64,000 nt of DNA from assembly GCF_014851685.1 (NCBI RefSeq), contig NZ_JACVAC010000003.1:62001-126000 (forward strand), read 5' to 3'. Below, one piece after another: positions 53,438-63,683 of the stretch; positions within the stretch are counted from its first letter, which is position 1, and each line of letters starts with the position of its first letter. The notes beneath the pieces are model-generated. The model was given only the letters and a program-made list of their open reading frames with translations. It did not search any database and had not been told where the DNA came from. Both the position numbers and the translations under genes were made by a program. The DNA comes from Pseudomonas sp. PDM05. Lineage in GTDB: Bacteria; Pseudomonadota; Gammaproteobacteria; Pseudomonadales; Pseudomonadaceae.

Positions 53438-55825
53438 TTACCAGTTGTAAGCAACTTTACCGTAATAAAACGCGCCGCTGTAACCGTACGGCGAAAATGT
53501 GCTGTAGGCCAGGTTGCCGCCGCTGCTGGCGAATGCATTGACCTTTTCCGGGTATTTATCGGTGACGTTGTCGCCGCCCAGGGTGAAGGTCCAGTTCTGC
53601 AACTTGTAGTCCGCCGACAGGTCCAGCACCCACGCCGCCTTGAAGGTCTGGTCGTTGACCTTGTCCGCCTGATAGCTGGTGAACTCACCATAGCGCACCA
53701 GGTTGCTGTGCAACGCCCAATTGCCGAAGGTGAAGTCGTTGCCCAGGCTCAGCTTGTGCTCTGGCGTGGTATCGCCGAGCAGGCCGCTTTTCTCGCGGCG
53801 GTCGACCCGCACCAGGTTGGCCCCCAGGCTGTCGAGGATCGCCGGGTTGGCCTTCACGTCCGTGACCTTGGTGTGGTTGTAGTTGTAGCCGACGGTGCTG
53901 TTCCAGCGGATGCCGTTGTCGAACTGGTAGCGATAGTTGGCCACCAGGTCGACGCCGTCGGTGCTGGTGTCGGTGGCATTGGTGAAGTAGCGCGCCGTGG
54001 TGTAGTTGATGTTGCCGACGCCGTTGGCTTGCAGGTAGGCCTGGGTCGCGGGGCTCAGGTTGAGGTTGGACGATAGGCTGATGCGGTCGCGAATATCGAT
54101 GCGGTACACATCCAGCGTCACGGTCAGGTCATCGGCGGGCTCCAGTACCAGGCCGAGGCTGTAGTTGCGCGATTTCTCGGCCTTCAGGTCCTCTGCGCCA
54201 AGCAGGCGGGCAACCTGGCTGGAGGCCGGGAACGTGCCGGCCTCGCGGATTTCACTGCCGATCAGTTGGGACGAGGTAAACGCAAAGTTCTGCTGGGCCA
54301 GGGACGGTGCGCGGAAACCGTTGGAAATACTGCCGCGCAAGGCCACCTGCGGGGTGAAATCGTAGCGCGCCGACAGCGAGCCGCTGACATTGGAGCCGAA
54401 GTCGCTGTAATCCTCATGCCGCACGGCGGCCGAGGCGCTGAGTTTTTCGGTGAAGTTGGTTTCCAGGTCCAGGTACTGGGCCCAGTTGTGGCGTGAGCTG
54501 CTGCCGGCGTCAGCCTCACGGAAGCCGCCGAGGCCCGAACTGCCGCTCTGGTAGTAGGATGCCGGCTCGCCCGCTTCGATTTCATAGCCCTGGCGCAGGT
54601 ATTCACCGCCAAACGCGACGGACACCGGATACGGCAGCAAGCCCACGTCGAACTCACGGGACAGGTCCAGGCTGACTTGCTTCTGGTCGTTGCTCAGGGT
54701 GCCGTTGTCGAACTTGCGCGGCGTGGCCAGGCCCAGGGAGGTGTTGATGGTTTCGGTGCTGAGCTCGTATTGGTTCTTGCCGTAGTTGGCCGACAGGTCG
54801 TAATGCCAGTCGTAGGCCAGCAAGCCGCGCAGGCCCACCACCAGCGAGGTGTCTTCCAGGCTGCCCTTGATCAGCGGCAGGTAGCCATTGGGGTTGAGCG
54901 CCGCGATGTTGTTGGACGCATTGCTTGCACGGTAGAACGCCGCCGTCTCGCCACGCCGCTTGCTGTAACCGCCAAAGCTGTAGAACTCGGCCGCATCGTT
55001 GAAGGAATATTCGGAGTTGAACGCCAGCTTGCCTTCATTGGTCGCCGGTTCGCCCTGGCGGAACACGCGCTGGCCGTAGGTGGTGGAGCCAATGCTGGCA
55101 GTGCGGTAATCCTTGCCGGCACGGTTGGTGTAATCGTTGTCGGCGCCTTCGCCGGAGAGGCTGATAAAGCCGTTGTCGCCCAAGGCCAGGCCGGTGTTGC
55201 CGCTGATATTGCGCTGGATGCCGTCGCCCTTCTTGTACTGGCCGAACTTGCTGGAGATCGAGCCGCCATGGTCGGCATGCTTGAGGATTACGTTGATCAC
55301 CCCGGCAATCGCGTCCGAACCGTAGCGCGCGGACGCGCCGTCGCGCAGCACTTCGATATGGTCCACCGCCGACAGCGGGATCGCGTTCAGGTCCGCTGGG
55401 GCCGAGCCACGCCCCACCGCCCCGCCGAGGTTGACGAAGGCACTGGTGTGGCGGCGCTTGCCGTTGACCAGCACCAACACTTGGTCCGGCGACAACCCGC
55501 GCAGTTGCGCAGGGCGTACCAGTTCGGCGCCATCCACCAGGCTTGGGCGTGGAAAGTTGATCGACGGAATCAGCCGCGCCAACACTGCGCCCAGCTCATC
55601 GGAACCGGTGCTGCGCAGGGTGTCGCCGGAAATCACATCCACCGGCGACAGCGAGGCACTGGCAGTGCGCTCCTGGGCGCGGGTGCCGGTGACGATCACG
55701 GTGTCGAGCTTAGGCACATCGGTGGCGGACGTTTCGGCCGCAAAGACAGGATTGAAGCCTGCGGCGGTCAGCAAATTGGCTGACAAAATCGCCGAGTACA
55801 GCGCGTGTTTCTTGTAGCTCCCCAT
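53438..55825 (-). CDS. TonB-dependent outer membrane receptor
   Basis: A 795-residue receptor: signal peptide (1 to about 29, ending NPVFA), TonB box-like LDTVIVTGTR (about 40-49), plug domain (about 50-170; PAQLRGLSPDQVLVLVNGKR, VEVLRDGASARYGSDAIAGV) and a 22-strand barrel ending KVAYNW with the aromatic C-terminus. No N-terminal signalling (FecA-type) domain is present. The ligand is unknown; no Fur box is evident. A 7-bp palindrome (55942-55961) lies upstream. It is divergent from a small barrel protein and may be co-regulated with it. Confidence 0.93.
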   Translation of the reverse strand: MGSYKKHALYSAILSANLLTAAGFNPVFAAETSATDVPKLDTVIVTGTRAQERTASASLSPVDVISGDTLRSTGSDELGAVLARLIPSINFPRPSLVDGAELVRPAQLRGLSPDQVLVLVNGKRRHTSAFVNLGGAVGRGSAPADLNAIPLSAVDHIEVLRDGASARYGSDAIAGVINVILKHADHGGSISSKFGQYKKGDGIQRNISGNTGLALGDNGFISLSGEGADNDYTNRAGKDYRTASIGSTTYGQRVFRQGEPATNEGKLAFNSEYSFNDAAEFYSFGGYSKRRGETAAFYRASNASNNIAALNPNGYLPLIKGSLEDTSLVVGLRGLLAYDWHYDLSANYGKNQYELSTETINTSLGLATPRKFDNGTLSNDQKQVSLDLSREFDVGLLPYPVSVAFGGEYLRQGYEIEAGEPASYYQSGSSGLGGFREADAGSSSRHNWAQYLDLETNFTEKLSASAAVRHEDYSDFGSNVSGSLSARYDFTPQVALRGSISNGFRAPSLAQQNFAFTSSQLIGSEIREAGTFPASSQVARLLGAEDLKAEKSRNYSLGLVLEPADDLTVTLDVYRIDIRDRISLSSNLNLSPATQAYLQANGVGNINYTTARYFTNATDTSTDGVDLVANYRYQFDNGIRWNSTVGYNYNHTKVTDVKANPAILDSLGANLVRVDRREKSGLLGDTTPEHKLSLGNDFTFGNWALHSNLVRYGEFTSYQADKVNDQTFKAAWVLDLSADYKLQNWTFTLGGDNVTDKYPEKVNAFASSGGNLAYSTFSPYGYSGAFYYGKVAYNW

Positions 55826-55941
55826 ACCGCTCCCCTTGGAATCATCTATCAGAACGTCATGCTCTGAATGCGTACGATCGATCCGGCTGGCGGGCGGTGG
55901 CGGTCAGTTGTTGGTGTTTGGCAGAACGTCGGTAGTCCGTT

Positions 55942-55961
55942 GTCTTATATCTTAATAAGAC
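55942..55961. promoter_or_regulatory. Palindrome between the TonB receptor and small barrel genes
   Basis: GTCTTAT, ATCTTA, ATAAGAC: perfect 7-bp arms, 117-136 bp before the receptor start. It resembles the AT-rich TTAT/ATAA palindromes before ssuE and lsfA. Confidence 0.45.
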
Positions 55962-56110
55962 TTTTCCTACATTTAAAAGACCTTAAATGCATAAGCATAG
56001 GCGGTCATACTTTCAGCCCACGTTCAGGCCAGGTCGGGCGCTAGCCGTCAAACTACAGGGATTAAGCGACCCCACTAGCCGCCCATCCAAACGACTACCG
56101 AGGTCGGATC

Positions 56111-56587
56111 ATGAAACAGCTTTTCCTCGGCTTGCTGCTTCTGGCACAAGCCACCGCCGCCCTGGCCAACGAAACCGCTGCGCCAGACGACAAGGGCTTC
56201 TGGTACGCGCAGACCAGCATCTACACCCGGCATTTCTCACCGGACCCCAAGCACAACAACAACCAGGACCTGATCGGCCTGGAGCGCAATGACGCATCTG
56301 GTTGGGTATATGGCGGGGCGACATTTCGCAACTCGTTCAGCCAGCGCTCGTACTACGCCTATGCGGGCAAGCGCTATGACATGAGCGACTATCCGGTGTA
56401 CCTCAAGCTGACCGGCGGGGTGATCCAAGGCTATCGCGGCGAATACCGCGACAAGATTCCGTTGAACCGTTTCGGCGTGGCGCCGGTGATCATTCCGTCA
56501 GTGGGCACCCATTACGGGCCGGTGGCGGCGGAACTGGTGTTGCTGGGGTTCAATGCGGCGATGGTGACAACCGGCGTACGCTTCTGA
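56111..56587 (+). CDS. Small outer membrane beta-barrel protein, PagP-like pattern
   Basis: A 158-residue protein with signal peptide (1 to about 19, QATAALANE) and several amphipathic strands: GFWYAQTSIYTRHFSPDPKH, GWVYGGATFRNSFSQRSYYA, YPVYLKLTGGVIQGYRGEYR, ending GVRF. The H near the first strand and the small barrel size recall PagP-type lipid A acyltransferases, and relatives in Pseudomonas are listed under misleading names such as glycerol-3-phosphate transporter. The acyltransferase role is not demonstrated by the residues I can see. It is divergent from the TonB receptor gene. Confidence 0.7.
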   Translation: MKQLFLGLLLLAQATAALANETAAPDDKGFWYAQTSIYTRHFSPDPKHNNNQDLIGLERNDASGWVYGGATFRNSFSQRSYYAYAGKRYDMSDYPVYLKLTGGVIQGYRGEYRDKIPLNRFGVAPVIIPSVGTHYGPVAAELVLLGFNAAMVTTGVRF

Positions 56588-56608
56588 CCCTGACACGACA
56601 CAACCCAA

Positions 56609-56713
56609 TGTGGGACCGGGCTTGTGTGGGAGCGGGCTTGCTCGCGAAAGCGGTGGATCAGTCAAAACACCTTTGGCTGACACACCGCTTTCGCGAGCAA
56701 GCCCGCTCCCACA
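56609..56713. repeat. REP-type inverted repeat, class A, with an extra half unit
   Basis: A partial arm TGTGGGACCGGGCTTG (56609-56624) abuts the full arm TGTGGGAGCGGGCTTGCTCG; the mirror ends at 56713. The middle also pairs (CGAAAGCGGTG...CACCGCTTTCG). It lies between the convergent small barrel and reductase genes. Confidence 0.92.
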
Positions 56714-56737
56714 TTTTGATCGGTGTAGGCCAGTTAT

Positions 56738-57706
56738 TTATGGACGGGGAGCGTAGGCAAACACGTCGGCGCGCATCTGGTGCGCGTCCATCCCGGCTTC
56801 GACCAGGGCATCCAATGTGCCGTATATCATCGCCGGCGAACCACTGGCATACACGTGCACGGCCTTGAGGTCGGCGATGTCCTCACACACTGCTTCATGC
56901 AACAACCCGCAACGCCCGTCCCAGCCGCACAGGTCGCTGACAACTTTGTGCAGGAACAGGTTGGGCAGTTGCAGCCACTGGTCCCAGTGCTCGATGGCGT
57001 AGAAATCTTCCGGGCGACGTACGCCCCAATACAGATGCACCGGGTGCTTGAAGCCCGAGGCGCGGCAGTGTTCGATCAAGCTGTGCATCTGTGCCATGCC
57101 GGTGCCGGCGGCGATCAGCACCAGCGGCCCGTCCGGCAGTTCGGCCAAGTGGGTGTCGCCAAATGGCAGCTCGACGCGCGCCATCTGGTTGCGCTGCAAC
57201 TGCGCCAGCAAGCTGCGGGCGCTGTCTTCACGGGCCAGCACGTGCAGCTCCAAGTCACGCCCGGCGTGGGGCGCCGAGGCCAGGGAGAACGCCGACTTGT
57301 CGCCATTGTCCCGCTCGATCATCAGGTATTGCCCGGCGTGGTAACGCACCGCCTTGCCGGCCGGTGCACGCAGGCGCACGCGCCACACGTCGCCGCCGAC
57401 GTCCACGCACTCACTCAACTGGCACGACAACTTGCGCAACGGCAACTCTCCCGGCGCCAGCACGCCATCCCACAACACAATGCAATCTTCCAGCGGCTCG
57501 GCGATACAAGTGTAGAACTCACCGTGGTCGCGCACCTCACCGGCTTGCTGCACCCGGCCTTCCACCAGCAACGCCGCGCATATGTGGCACACGCCGTTGC
57601 GACAGGCCTGGGGGCACTCGTAGCCCAGGCGACGGGCGCCTTCGAGGATTCGCTCGCCAGGGACCAACTCCAGCACGGCGCCGGACGGTTGCAGGGTTAC
57701 ACGCAT
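56738..57706 (-). CDS. Ferredoxin-type NAD(P)H reductase (2Fe-2S plus FAD/NAD domains)
   Basis: A 322-residue oxidoreductase. The N-terminal 2Fe-2S domain has CPQACRNGVCHIC (cysteines about 31, 35, 40, 43) with a fourth cysteine in FYTCIAEP. The FAD domain contains YHAGQYLMIER and SLASAPH, and the NAD domain LIAAGTGMAQMHSLI. This architecture matches CDP-6-deoxy-3,4-glucoseen reductase-like and oxygenase reductase components. It follows ubiD with a one-base overlap (stop at 57706-57708), so it may supply reduced flavin or electrons to a UbiD/UbiX step; that role is inference. Confidence 0.88.
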   Translation of the reverse strand: MRVTLQPSGAVLELVPGERILEGARRLGYECPQACRNGVCHICAALLVEGRVQQAGEVRDHGEFYTCIAEPLEDCIVLWDGVLAPGELPLRKLSCQLSECVDVGGDVWRVRLRAPAGKAVRYHAGQYLMIERDNGDKSAFSLASAPHAGRDLELHVLAREDSARSLLAQLQRNQMARVELPFGDTHLAELPDGPLVLIAAGTGMAQMHSLIEHCRASGFKHPVHLYWGVRRPEDFYAIEHWDQWLQLPNLFLHKVVSDLCGWDGRCGLLHEAVCEDIADLKAVHVYASGSPAMIYGTLDALVEAGMDAHQMRADVFAYAPRP

Positions 57707-59172
57707 CAATCTATTCCCAATTCTTTCCACATTGCATCGACACGGGCTGTGACAGCTTCGTCCTTGACGATCACCCGGCCCCACTCGCGCGTGGTTTCAC
57801 CCGGCCATTTGTGGGTGGCGTCCAGGCCCATCTTCGAGCCCAGGCCCGACACCGGCGAAGCGAAGTCGAGGTAGTCGATCGGCGTGTTGTCGATCATCAC
57901 CGTGTCGCGCTTGGGGTCCATGCGCGTGGTGATGGCCCAGATCACGTCGTTCCAGTCGCGGGCGTTGATGTCGTCGTCGGTGACGATAACGAACTTGGTG
58001 TACATGAACTGTCGCAAAAACGACCACACACCGAGCATTACCCGCTTGGCGTGGCCTGGGTACGACTTCTTCATGGTCACGATGGCCATGCGGTACGAAC
58101 AGCCTTCCGGCGGCAGGTAGAAGTCGGTGATTTCCGGGAATTGCTTTTGCAGGATCGGCACGAACACTTCGTTGAGCGCCACGCCCAGAATGGCCGGCTC
58201 ATCCGGCGGCCGGCCAGTGTAGGTGCTGTGGTAGATCGGCTTGATCCGGTGGGTGATGCGCTCGACGGTGAACACCGGGAAGCTGTCGACTTCGTTGTAG
58301 TAGCCAGTGTGATCGCCGTACGGGCCTTCGTCGGCCATTTCCCCCGGGTGGATCACGCCTTCGAGGATGATTTCGGCGGTGGCCGGCACTTGCAGGTCGT
58401 TGCCACGGCACTTCACCAGCTCGGTGCGGTTACCGCGCAGCAGGCCGGCGAAGGCGTATTCGGACAGACTGTCAGGCACCGGCGTCACGGCGCCAAGGAT
58501 GGTGGCCGGGTCGGCGCCCAGGGCCACGGAGACCGGAAATGGCTGGCCTGGGTGTTTTTCGCACCATTCACGGTAATCCAGCGCGCCGCCACGGTGGCTC
58601 AGCCAACGCATGATCACCTTGTTGCGGCCGATCACTTGTTGGCGGTAGATGCCGAGGTTCTGGCGGTCCTTGTTCGGGCCTTTGGTGACGGTCAGGCCCC
58701 AGGTGATCAGCGGGCCGACGTCGCCGGGCCAGCAGGTCTGCACCGGCAGCATGGCGAGGTCGACGTCATCGCCTTCGATGACCACTTCCTGGCACACCGC
58801 GTCCTTGACCACCTTGGGGGCCATGGCAATGATCTTGCGGAAGATCGGCAGCTTCGACCAGGCGTCCTTCAACCCCTTGGGCGGCTCAGGCTCCTTGAGG
58901 AAAGCCAGCAGCTTGCCGATTTCGCGCAGCTCGCTGACCGACTCGGCGCCCATGCCAAACGCCACGCGCTCGGGGGTGCCAAACAGGTTGCCGAGCACCG
59001 GAATGTCAAAGCCGGTCGGGTTTTCGAAGAGCAGCGCCGGGCCCTTGTTGCGCAGGGTACGGTCGCAAATCTCAGTCATTTCCAGCACCGGGGAAACCGG
59101 TATCTGGATACGTTTCAACTCTCCGCGCTGCTCAAGCTGCTGCACGAAATCCCGAAGATCCTTGAATTTCAT
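57706..59172 (-). CDS. ubiD: 3-octaprenyl-4-hydroxybenzoate decarboxylase UbiD
   Basis: A 488-residue prenylated-FMN-dependent decarboxylase beginning [40 protein letters not shown] (about 180-199) and [20 protein letters not shown] are UbiD active-site blocks with the conserved arginine, glutamates and aspartate. It removes the ring carboxyl in ubiquinone synthesis. I chose the ATG at 59172; a GTG four codons earlier is the alternative. The gene lies just downstream of rho, after the rho terminator. Confidence 0.95.
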   Translation of the reverse strand: MKFKDLRDFVQQLEQRGELKRIQIPVSPVLEMTEICDRTLRNKGPALLFENPTGFDIPVLGNLFGTPERVAFGMGAESVSELREIGKLLAFLKEPEPPKGLKDAWSKLPIFRKIIAMAPKVVKDAVCQEVVIEGDDVDLAMLPVQTCWPGDVGPLITWGLTVTKGPNKDRQNLGIYRQQVIGRNKVIMRWLSHRGGALDYREWCEKHPGQPFPVSVALGADPATILGAVTPVPDSLSEYAFAGLLRGNRTELVKCRGNDLQVPATAEIILEGVIHPGEMADEGPYGDHTGYYNEVDSFPVFTVERITHRIKPIYHSTYTGRPPDEPAILGVALNEVFVPILQKQFPEITDFYLPPEGCSYRMAIVTMKKSYPGHAKRVMLGVWSFLRQFMYTKFVIVTDDDINARDWNDVIWAITTRMDPKRDTVMIDNTPIDYLDFASPVSGLGSKMGLDATHKWPGETTREWGRVIVKDEAVTARVDAMWKELGID

Positions 59173-59255
59173 TAACCATGCCACCCGTAAAATAGGCGTA
59201 CATCCTACCTGCTCCGAGGGGCATTTGGCTGCCGGAGCACTTAAAAAGCGGGCGC

Positions 59256-59285
59256 AAAAAAAATGGCGCCCCTGGGGGCGCCATT
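59256..59285 (-). terminator. Rho-independent terminator of rho
   Basis: On minus: AATGGCGCCCC, GGGGCGCCATT and a run of Ts. It lies 23 bases past the rho stop. Confidence 0.92.
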
Positions 59286-59307
59286 CTTTCGGACCGCAAG
59301 CGTCGTA

Positions 59308-60567
<1,260 letters not shown>

Positions 60568-60763
60568 ATAGGAATGACGTAATCATTTATGGAGGGGGGA
60601 AATTAAGCTTTTGGCTTAATGAGGCCGCGCCGCAGAGAAGGCGACAGGATCGCGTACTAATCGAAAAGGAGTGCGTCGGCGACGGCATGCAGGGGGCAGT
60701 GGAGAAACCAGTGCGGGGCCGAATGTACCACCTGAGTTTCGGAGCGTCTAGCCCTGTTTCACG

Positions 60764-60787
60764 AAAAAGCCCCGCAATTTGCGGGGC
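60764..60787 (-). terminator. Rho-independent terminator of trxA
   Basis: On minus: GCCCCGCA, loop, TGCGGGGC, then TTTTT. It is 15 bases past the trxA stop and upstream of the rho leader. Confidence 0.93.
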
Positions 60788-60801
60788 CTTTCTGACGACG
60801 T

Positions 60802-61131
60802 TTAGATGTTCGCGTCGAGGAAAGCTTGCAACTGGGACTTCGACAGCGCGCCCACTTTAGTGGCTTCGACGTTACCGTTCTTGAACAGCATCAGCGTCGG
60901 GATACCACGCACGCCGTGCTTGGCCGGGGTTTCCTGGTTGTCGTCGATGTTCAGCTTGGCAATGGTCAATTTGCCTTCGTAGGTGGTTGCAATGTCGTCC
61001 AGAACAGGAGCGATCATTTTGCAAGGGCCGCACCATTCAGCCCAGTAGTCAACCAGCACCGGGCCTTGAGCCTTGAGTACTTCGGCCTCAAAGGTCGCGT
61101 CGGTGACGTGCTTGATAAGATCGTTGCTCAT
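60802..61131 (-). CDS. trxA: Thioredoxin 1
   Basis: A 109-residue thioredoxin with the active site WCGPC (33-37) in [16 protein letters not shown] and the cis-proline in GIPTLMLF. It is the general disulfide reductant reduced by thioredoxin reductase. The ATG at 61131 follows GGAGACATCC; the open frame to 61173 adds unsupported residues. The trxA-rho order is conserved in gammaproteobacteria. Confidence 0.97.
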   Translation of the reverse strand: MSNDLIKHVTDATFEAEVLKAQGPVLVDYWAEWCGPCKMIAPVLDDIATTYEGKLTIAKLNIDDNQETPAKHGVRGIPTLMLFKNGNVEATKVGALSKSQLQAFLDANI

Positions 61132-61253
61132 GGATGTCTCCGGATTGTAAGCAAAAAAAACGTGGCCCATCATAGCTGCCCTTCCCCCGTTCAGGAAGCC
61201 GCCTCTGATTGAGTCTTGCTATGGTGGTGCATGAGTTTGGGTATAAGCCCAAC

Positions 61254-61949
61254 TCAAGGCGCTACGGGAGTCACAAAGGCAATGCCGGTGCGCAGCGCCG
61301 CATTGCGCACGTGTTCCTGCATGGTTTTCTGCGCCGCCGCACTGGCGCGCCGGGCCAGGGCGCGCAGGATCTTGCGGTGTTCCTGCCAGGTTTCCATGGC
61401 CCGCTCCGGCCGGATGAACGGTAGTTTCTGACTTTCCAGGAACACCTCGGCGCTGGCGCTCAGGATGCTCACCATCGCCTGATTGCCACTGGCCAGCAGG
61501 ATGCGCTGGTGGAATTCGAAGTCCAGCCGTGCCGCCGCTTCAAAGTCACCGGCCTTGAGCACCTTGCGCATCGCCTCGACGTTATCGTCCAGGCTGTCCA
61601 GCTCATCGATGGTCAACGTCACCGCCGCCAGACCCGCCGCAAAGCCTTCAAGGGCATAGCGCAACTGGAAAATATCCAACGGCGTGGCCTGCGCCGCAAA
61701 CGGCCAGGCAAATCCCGGCGCCTCGTCGACTGCTTGCACAAACACACCTTTGCCCGGCTGCACGCTGACCACGCCCAAGGCGCTCAAAGACGACAGCGCC
61801 TCGCGCAACGACGCCCGGCTCACCCCCAACTGCAGCGCCAGGTCGCGCTGGGACGGCAATGCATCGCCCGGCCCGAAGCCTTGCTCCTTGATCAGTTTGC
61901 GGATGGCCTGCAGGGCCGCTTCCGGTACGGCTTGGGCGATGGAATTCAT
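61254..61949 (-). CDS. FadR-subfamily GntR transcriptional regulator
   Basis: A 231-residue regulator: winged HTH at about 12-75 (LPSQRDLALQLGVSRASLRE) and a C-terminal helical FCD domain (about 85-215; FQLRYALEGFAAGLAAVTLT, FHQRILLASGNQAMVSIL) with the histidines that bind metal and ligand. I chose the ATG at 61949 (TTGAG upstream). It is divergent from an amino acid ABC transporter, its likely target; a candidate site, CAACT-N8-AGTTG, lies at 61970-61987. The ligand is unknown but should be an amino or carboxylic acid linked to the transporter. Confidence 0.88.
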   Translation of the reverse strand: MNSIAQAVPEAALQAIRKLIKEQGFGPGDALPSQRDLALQLGVSRASLREALSSLSALGVVSVQPGKGVFVQAVDEAPGFAWPFAAQATPLDIFQLRYALEGFAAGLAAVTLTIDELDSLDDNVEAMRKVLKAGDFEAAARLDFEFHQRILLASGNQAMVSILSASAEVFLESQKLPFIRPERAMETWQEHRKILRALARRASAAAQKTMQEHVRNAALRTGIAFVTPVAP

Positions 61950-61969
61950 AAAAAACTCAAGGTTCCAGT

Positions 61970-61987
61970 CAACTGAGCGGCTAGTTG
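61970..61987. promoter_or_regulatory. Possible FadR-type operator between the regulator and the amino acid transporter
   Basis: CAACT (61970-61974), eight bases, AGTTG (61983-61987): a short perfect palindrome 21 bp from the regulator start. Arms are short, so chance is possible. Confidence 0.3.
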
Positions 61988-62213
61988 TAAAGCTATTCGC
62001 GGCCGGCGGCAAGCCACGCCCCAAAGGGGCTCGCGCGGTTTTAACGGCGCTCGAAAAGGGTGCGAAAAGCCCCGCCACTGTTCAGACCAGTAAGACCAGC
62101 GCAGCGCAGCAAAACCCTGCCTTGCAGACGATCCCGCGCAGGCTGGCATGGGCTGTGCAATCACCCCATCAGCCCAATCCAGAAACCCCCTTCGCCCTTC
62201 TCGGAGAGTTGCC

Positions 62214-62999
62214 ATGACCAAGCGCTACAGCGCCCTGCTCACTGCCCTGTTTGCCAGTCTGATGCTGAGCCAGGCACCCGCCCAGGCCAACGGTCTGGAC
62301 GACATCGTCGCCCGTGGCACCCTCAAGGTCGCCGTGCCCCAGGACTTCCCGCCCTTCGGCTCGGTCGGCCCGGATATGAAACCGCGCGGCCTGGACATCG
62401 ACACCGCCAAGCTGCTGGCCGACCAGCTCAAGGTCAAGCTGGAGCTGACCCCGGTCAACAGCACCAACCGCATTCCGTTCCTGACCACCGGCAAGGTCGA
62501 CCTGGTGATCTCCAGCCTGGGCAAGAACCCCGAGCGGGAAAAGGTCATCGACTTCTCCAAGGCCTACGCGCCGTTCTACCTGGCCGTATTCGGCCCGCCT
62601 GACGCGGCGATCACTGGCCTCGACGACCTCAAGGGCAAGACCATCAGCGTGACCCGTGGCGCCATCGAAGACATCGAGCTGACCGCCGTTGCGCCCAAGG
62701 AAGCCACGATCAAGCGCTTCGAAGACAACAATTCGACCATCGCCGCCTACCTGGCCGGCCAGGTCGACCTGATCGCCAGCGGCAACGTGGTGATGGTCGC
62801 GATCAGCGAGCGCAGCCCCAAACGCGTGCCGGCGCTGAAGGTGAAGCTCAAGGATTCGCCGGTGTACGTGGGCGTGAACAAGAACGAGCCGGCGCTGCTG
62901 GAAAAGGTCAACCAGATCCTGGTGTCCGCCAAGGCCGATGGCAGCCTGGAAAAGAACGCCCTGCAATGGCTGAAAGAGCCTTTGCCGGCCGATCTTTGA
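62214..62999 (+). CDS. Amino acid ABC transporter periplasmic binding protein
   Basis: A 261-residue binding protein of the polar amino acid (SBP_bac_3) family with signal peptide (1 to about 24, SQAPAQA), then GTLKVAVPQDFPPFGSVGPD, the usual lobe-1 start. DLKGKTISVTRGAIEDIELT (about 140-160) forms the hinge region. The ATG at 62214 has GGAGAG upstream. Two permease genes follow, with 15 bp and then a four-base overlap. The amino acid transported is not identifiable from sequence. Confidence 0.93.
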   Translation: MTKRYSALLTALFASLMLSQAPAQANGLDDIVARGTLKVAVPQDFPPFGSVGPDMKPRGLDIDTAKLLADQLKVKLELTPVNSTNRIPFLTTGKVDLVISSLGKNPEREKVIDFSKAYAPFYLAVFGPPDAAITGLDDLKGKTISVTRGAIEDIELTAVAPKEATIKRFEDNNSTIAAYLAGQVDLIASGNVVMVAISERSPKRVPALKVKLKDSPVYVGVNKNEPALLEKVNQILVSAKADGSLEKNALQWLKEPLPADL

Positions 63000-63014
63000 A
63001 GGCGGAGTTGACCC

Positions 63015-63683
63015 ATGGCCTATCAGTTCGACTTTGTGCCCGTGCTGGCCAACACCGACCTGCTGCTGCGTGGCGCGCTGTTCACCTTGGAGTTGACCGC
63101 CATTGGCGCGATTCTCGGGGTGGCCCTGGGCACTGCCGGCGCCGTGGTGCGGGCGTGGAAGATCCAGCCGTTCGCCTGGTTCTTCGGCGTGTACGTCGAG
63201 TTGATCCGCAACACGCCGTTCCTGGTGCAGCTGTTCTTCATCTTCTTCGGCCTGCCGTCCCTGGGGCTGAAGATCACCGAATGGCAAGCCGCCGTGCTGG
63301 CGATGGTGATCAACCTGGGCGCCTACTCCACCGAAATCATCCGCGCCGGCATCCAGGCCGTCCCCCGTGGGCAACTGGAAGCCGCAGCGGCGCTGGCGAT
63401 GACGCGTTTCGAAGCGTTTCGCCACGTGGTGCTGCTACCGGCACTGGGCAAGGTGTGGCCGGCCCTGAGCAGCCAGATCATCATCGTAATGCTCGGTTCG
63501 GCAGTGTGTTCGCAGATCGCCACCGAAGAGTTGAGCTTTGCCGCCAACTTTATCCAATCGCGCAATTTCCGCGCCTTTGAAACCTATGCCCTGACCACCC
63601 TGGTGTACCTGTGCATGGCCTTGATGATTCGCCAGTTGCTCAACTGGATCGGCCGCCGGTTTGTGATGAGGAATAGCCGATGA
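63015..63683 (+). CDS. Amino acid ABC transporter permease (HisM/GltK-like)
   Basis: A 222-residue permease of the HisMQ type with about five spans and the coupling loop QLEAAAALAMTRFEAFRHVV (about 119-138). YVELIRNTPFLVQLFFIFFG (about 61-80) is a strong family signature. Its stop overlaps the start of the next permease (ATGA). Confidence 0.93.
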   Translation: MAYQFDFVPVLANTDLLLRGALFTLELTAIGAILGVALGTAGAVVRAWKIQPFAWFFGVYVELIRNTPFLVQLFFIFFGLPSLGLKITEWQAAVLAMVINLGAYSTEIIRAGIQAVPRGQLEAAAALAMTRFEAFRHVVLLPALGKVWPALSSQIIIVMLGSAVCSQIATEELSFAANFIQSRNFRAFETYALTTLVYLCMALMIRQLLNWIGRRFVMRNSR

